From the NCBI GenBank assembly GCA_003485185.1, contig DNAS01000103.1, positions 12,430 through 30,123 on the forward strand: DNA of 17,694 nucleotides, written 5' to 3'. Positions within the stretch are counted from its first letter, which is position 1; the number at the start of each line of letters is the position of its first letter. This stretch comes from Phycisphaerales bacterium. GTDB taxonomy: Bacteria > Planctomycetota > Phycisphaerae > SM23-33. Of the stretch, positions 16,401-17,694 are shown one piece after another. The notes under the pieces are model-generated. The model did not search any database and had not been told where the DNA came from. It worked only from the letters and a program-made list of their open reading frames with translations. The position numbers were made by a program, and so were the translations under genes.

Positions 16401-16573
16401 CGGCGGAATTCGCAGCCGCGATCGCGAACGTGTACAACGACCCCGCGCGCCTTGACGCGCTGGCCCGCGCCGGCCTGGAGTACGTGCGGGAGCGTTTCTC
16501 TCCGGCGGCGGCCCGCGCCGCCGTCGCGCCGGAAATTCCCGAGGCCCTGGACCCGCGGAGCGCAACGCCATGA
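13421..16573 (+). CDS. Trifunctional fusion: sulfotransferase, GT2 and GT-B glycosyltransferase
   Basis: A 1050-aa protein with three catalytic regions. Residues about 1-215 are a PAPS-dependent sulfotransferase: 5'-phosphosulfate loop GMHRSGTSALTGAL (10-23), GIKDPRMCRLLPLW, HSHRPAVEVARSLHKRDGF. Residues about 250-330 are charged and helical, probably coiled coil, then a basic linker. Residues about 412-650 are a GT2 domain: VSIVIPVYNK, YEVIVVDDCSTDGT, NLGFLRSANAG, LLNNDTT (Asp497), and EDSDLAMRVRAAG. Residues about 675-1035 are a GT-B enzyme (GT4-like): LLFIDHYVPHFDRDAGSRT, IFVGGFGHPPNAGA, and YGAGVKGKVVEALHKRIPLV with VGAEGL. The predicted role is adding sugars to, and sulfating, an exported glycan. 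ATG 13421 is preferred to 13406 because it forms an ATGA overlap with the GT2 remnant and begins directly at the sulfotransferase; no clear Shine-Dalgarno is present, so translation is probably coupled. It overlaps the methyltransferase ATG by 4 bp. Confidence 0.92.
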   Translation: MSNTCIVVLGMHRSGTSALTGALRLLGVDLGSHVMPPSEGQNDRGFWEHLHVYHCHEELLEALGRTWDDPRPLPADWPRLDCVTPLRLRLEAILARDFSASPLWGIKDPRMCRLLPLWLEIFANLGCEPAFLHSHRPAVEVARSLHKRDGFSMDKSLLLAADHALAAELGTRGRRRTFVEYADLLADPAAALDRAGRELGVAWPRPPSEASGALREFVSPTLRHHVGRTAEAGTGPLADLARRVDEAMHDACQGRADETAGRFDALREDLARLTAPMGGVPSDHVDDLLRRQADELGNLDALVGERTRWARALEANLRTEKAKLARILQSRTWRLAAGIHRLVGAVRAFKAERREILAAKSRRLPLTVRRTVRRGLHGLRRLRCAIHRAAVVAGAKLGRLPRLDACGETPDVSIVIPVYNKLAYTLDCLRSIAAEPNRASYEVIVVDDCSTDGTAKAMSRVANLRCVRNATNLGFLRSANAGAAAARGKYILLLNNDTTVTAGWIDRLRETFDRFDDAGLAGAKLVYPNGVLQEAGGILWRDGSAWNYGNGDDPSAEQYNYVRRADYVSGAAVLIPADFWRQLGGFSEEFLPAYCEDSDLAMRVRAAGRQVYYQPAAVVVHHEGVSHGRSVRAGLKSHQVANQRKLFEKWKTVLEAEHFENGGEVFLARDRNRDKKTLLFIDHYVPHFDRDAGSRTVMAYLRLFVSMGLNVKFLPDNFTRMEPYTTALEQMGVEVLCGGPMVQGWRRWIRDHGRYLHYVLLSRPSVAPKYADVLRAATSAKLLYYGHDLHYLREQRAFELDGREEHRVASEHWRAIELDLLARMDAVYYPSQVEIDEVLRELPGVNARAIPAYIFDRFPTDAPPPAAGRSGLIFVGGFGHPPNAGAVTWFVREVLPAVREKLGGVKFHVVGSQAPPEVLSLASDDVIVHGFVGDDELDRLYASCRLAVVPLRYGAGVKGKVVEALHKRIPLVTTSVGAEGLAGAESCAVVADGAAEFAAAIANVYNDPARLDALARAGLEYVRERFSPAAARAAVAPEIPEALDPRSATP

Positions 16574-17301
16574 AAACCCTCCAGGTGGAAACCGTCACGC
16601 TGAACGTGCTGGACCGCCCGCGCCTCCGCCGGCGCGAGGACCTGCTGGAACTGTACTGGCGGTCGCACCCGCGCTGGTTGTTCCTCAAGTCCGCCCCGCC
16701 GGGCGCGAAGGTGCTCGACGTCGGCGCGGGCTCCGGCGGGATGGTCACGTGGAAAGGCTGGTGCGAGCCCCGGCGGGAGGACCTGCGCATGTACGCGGTG
16801 GACCGCGTGCGAGGCGAGATGTTCGACCGGTACGACGGCTGGCAGGTGGCGGACCTGGACGTCGAGCCGGTCCGCTGCGGCGAGGGGGCGTTCGATGCCG
16901 TCGTCATGTCGCACGTGCTGGAACACCTCTCCGACGAGGACGCGTTCTTCGCCCGCCTGGAGCCGCGGCTGGCGCCGGGAGCGCAGGTCTACATCGAGCT
17001 GCCCGCGCCGTGGACCGCCGTCTGCCCCAGCCGGACGCTCTTTCTCGAACGCGGCATCGACGTGTCCACCGTCAACTTCTTTGACGACGCAACGCACAAG
17101 CGGACCTTCGACCGCCCGGAGCTCTGGGCGCTGCTGGAGCGCCACGGATTCCGCATCCTCCACGGGGGCGCCATCCGCAACCGGTTCCTGGAGGATGAGC
17201 TGTTCACGTTCGGTTACACGCACCGCGACCAGGAACTGACCACCTACGGTGTGTGGTCGAAACTGTCCTGGGCGCAGTATCTCGTGGTCGAAAGGCCGTG
17301 A
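16570..17301 (+). CDS. Class I SAM-dependent methyltransferase
   Basis: A 243-aa cytosolic protein with a Methyltransf_11/23-type Rossmann fold: motif I VLDVGAGSGGM (48-58), acidic MYAVDRV (74-80), ADLDVEP (94-100), the FDAVVMSHVLEHLSDED motif (108-124), and the post-motif strand AQVYIELPAPW. The C-terminal half (TVNFFDDATHKRTFDRPEL, about 167-185, and GFRILHGG) resembles methyltransferases found in polysaccharide clusters, where they methylate sugars or glycan ends. The substrate cannot be read here. It starts with an ATGA overlap on the fusion gene and has GGAG nine bases upstream. It is the last plus-strand gene, and its stop lies 9 bp from the convergent gene's stop. With the Wzt C-terminal domain, a terminal methyl cap on the glycan is a plausible job, but this is inference. 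Confidence 0.88.
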   Translation: MKTLQVETVTLNVLDRPRLRRREDLLELYWRSHPRWLFLKSAPPGAKVLDVGAGSGGMVTWKGWCEPRREDLRMYAVDRVRGEMFDRYDGWQVADLDVEPVRCGEGAFDAVVMSHVLEHLSDEDAFFARLEPRLAPGAQVYIELPAPWTAVCPSRTLFLERGIDVSTVNFFDDATHKRTFDRPELWALLERHGFRILHGGAIRNRFLEDELFTFGYTHRDQELTTYGVWSKLSWAQYLVVERP

Positions 17302-17310
17302 ACCGCGGCA

Positions 17311-17694
17311 TCAGGGCTGGGGGCGCGACGTGGTTTCCGGCGCGGCGCGGAGGAACTTTCGGAGCCCCACGGCCGGCAGGTCGGCCACCTCGGGCTCGAC
17401 CGGCGTCTCGCGCCAGCCGGGCAACTCCGCTGCGTCGCGGACGATCCGCCGGGTGTTTTCCGGGTGGACGGTCGTGGGGGGCTTCTTCGTCACCACGTAA
17501 AACGCGTCGACGCCCGCGCGGTCGATGCAATCGCGGATGTCGTCCGGGCCTCGATAGCCCCAGAACAGCTCGTGCACGAGATTCGTGTCGCCGTCGGACA
17601 GGCAAAGCATCTGGTTGGCAACGCCCCAGTCGGCGGCGAGGAACGTCGCGCGCCCCGCGGCGCGGGCGGCGAACTCGCCCGCCCTCGTCAGCGA
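17311..17694 (-). CDS. C-terminal part of an uncharacterised protein, possibly a membrane glycosyltransferase (cut by window edge)
   Basis: A minus-strand frame enters from the right edge and ends at a TGA at 17311-17313, giving 128 residues without a start in the window (an internal ATG at 17610 is probably not the start). It contains FLAADWGVANQMLCLSDGDT, then FWGYRGPDDIRDCIDRAGVD and AFYVVTKKPPT. The DWGxxNQ-type segment followed by a segment predicting residue-numbered acceptor loops reminds me of the extracytoplasmic C-terminal domain of polytopic GT39-like glycosyltransferases. No membrane segment is visible in this piece, so the assignment is weak. It converges on the methyltransferase gene with 9 bp between stops and no obvious terminator. 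Confidence 0.6.
   Translation of the reverse strand, partial: SLTRAGEFAARAAGRATFLAADWGVANQMLCLSDGDTNLVHELFWGYRGPDDIRDCIDRAGVDAFYVVTKKPPTTVHPENTRRIVRDAAELPGWRETPVEPEVADLPAVGLRKFLRAAPETTSRPQP

Overview
The window is GC-rich, almost fully coding bacterial DNA with no rRNA or tRNA genes, CRISPR array or insertion sequence that I can see. The gene content suggests a Gram-negative-type (diderm) bacterium: an outer-membrane beta-barrel protein with a signal peptide, a lipoprotein, and an ABC-dependent surface-polysaccharide export system. The pairing of an alginate-export-like porin with FecR and CHASE2-cyclase genes, and the base composition, remind me of Planctomycetota (Phycisphaerae-like). That placement is an inference.

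Layout. (1) Positions 1-784, minus strand: nearly complete rRNA adenine dimethyltransferase (rsmA/ksgA). (2) Positions 915-6562, plus strand: an envelope and signalling block made of a beta-barrel outer-membrane protein, a small lipoprotein with SLH-like repeats, a secreted FecR-domain protein and a CHASE2 adenylate cyclase. The divergent rsmA/porin spacer carries two overlapping promoter-like elements. (3) Positions 6585-7490, minus strand: a GT2 glycosyltransferase (rhamnosyltransferase-like) that starts at TTG and converges on the cyclase gene. (4) Positions 7641-17301, plus strand: one tightly packed polysaccharide operon behind a good sigma70-like promoter, in the order rmlA, rmlD, rmlC, rmlB, wzm, wzt, a truncated GT2 remnant, a 1050-aa sulfotransferase/GT2/GT-B fusion, and a SAM methyltransferase. 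Most neighbouring genes in it overlap by 4-8 nt. (5) Positions 17311-17694, minus strand: the C-terminal end of an uncharacterised, possibly membrane-glycosyltransferase protein cut by the window edge.

How the genes may work together. RmlA, RmlB, RmlC and RmlD make dTDP-L-rhamnose. The GT2 and fused GT2/GT-B enzymes could assemble a rhamnose-containing glycan, which the sulfotransferase and methyltransferase domains could decorate. Wzm/Wzt, with a C-terminal glycan-recognition-type domain on Wzt, would export it across the inner membrane. Upstream, the porin, lipoprotein, FecR and CHASE2-cyclase genes look like an envelope-sensing cAMP module whose link to the polysaccharide locus is only positional. 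The most unusual items are the three-domain fusion, the GT2 remnant just before it, and the four-gene envelope/cyclase module.
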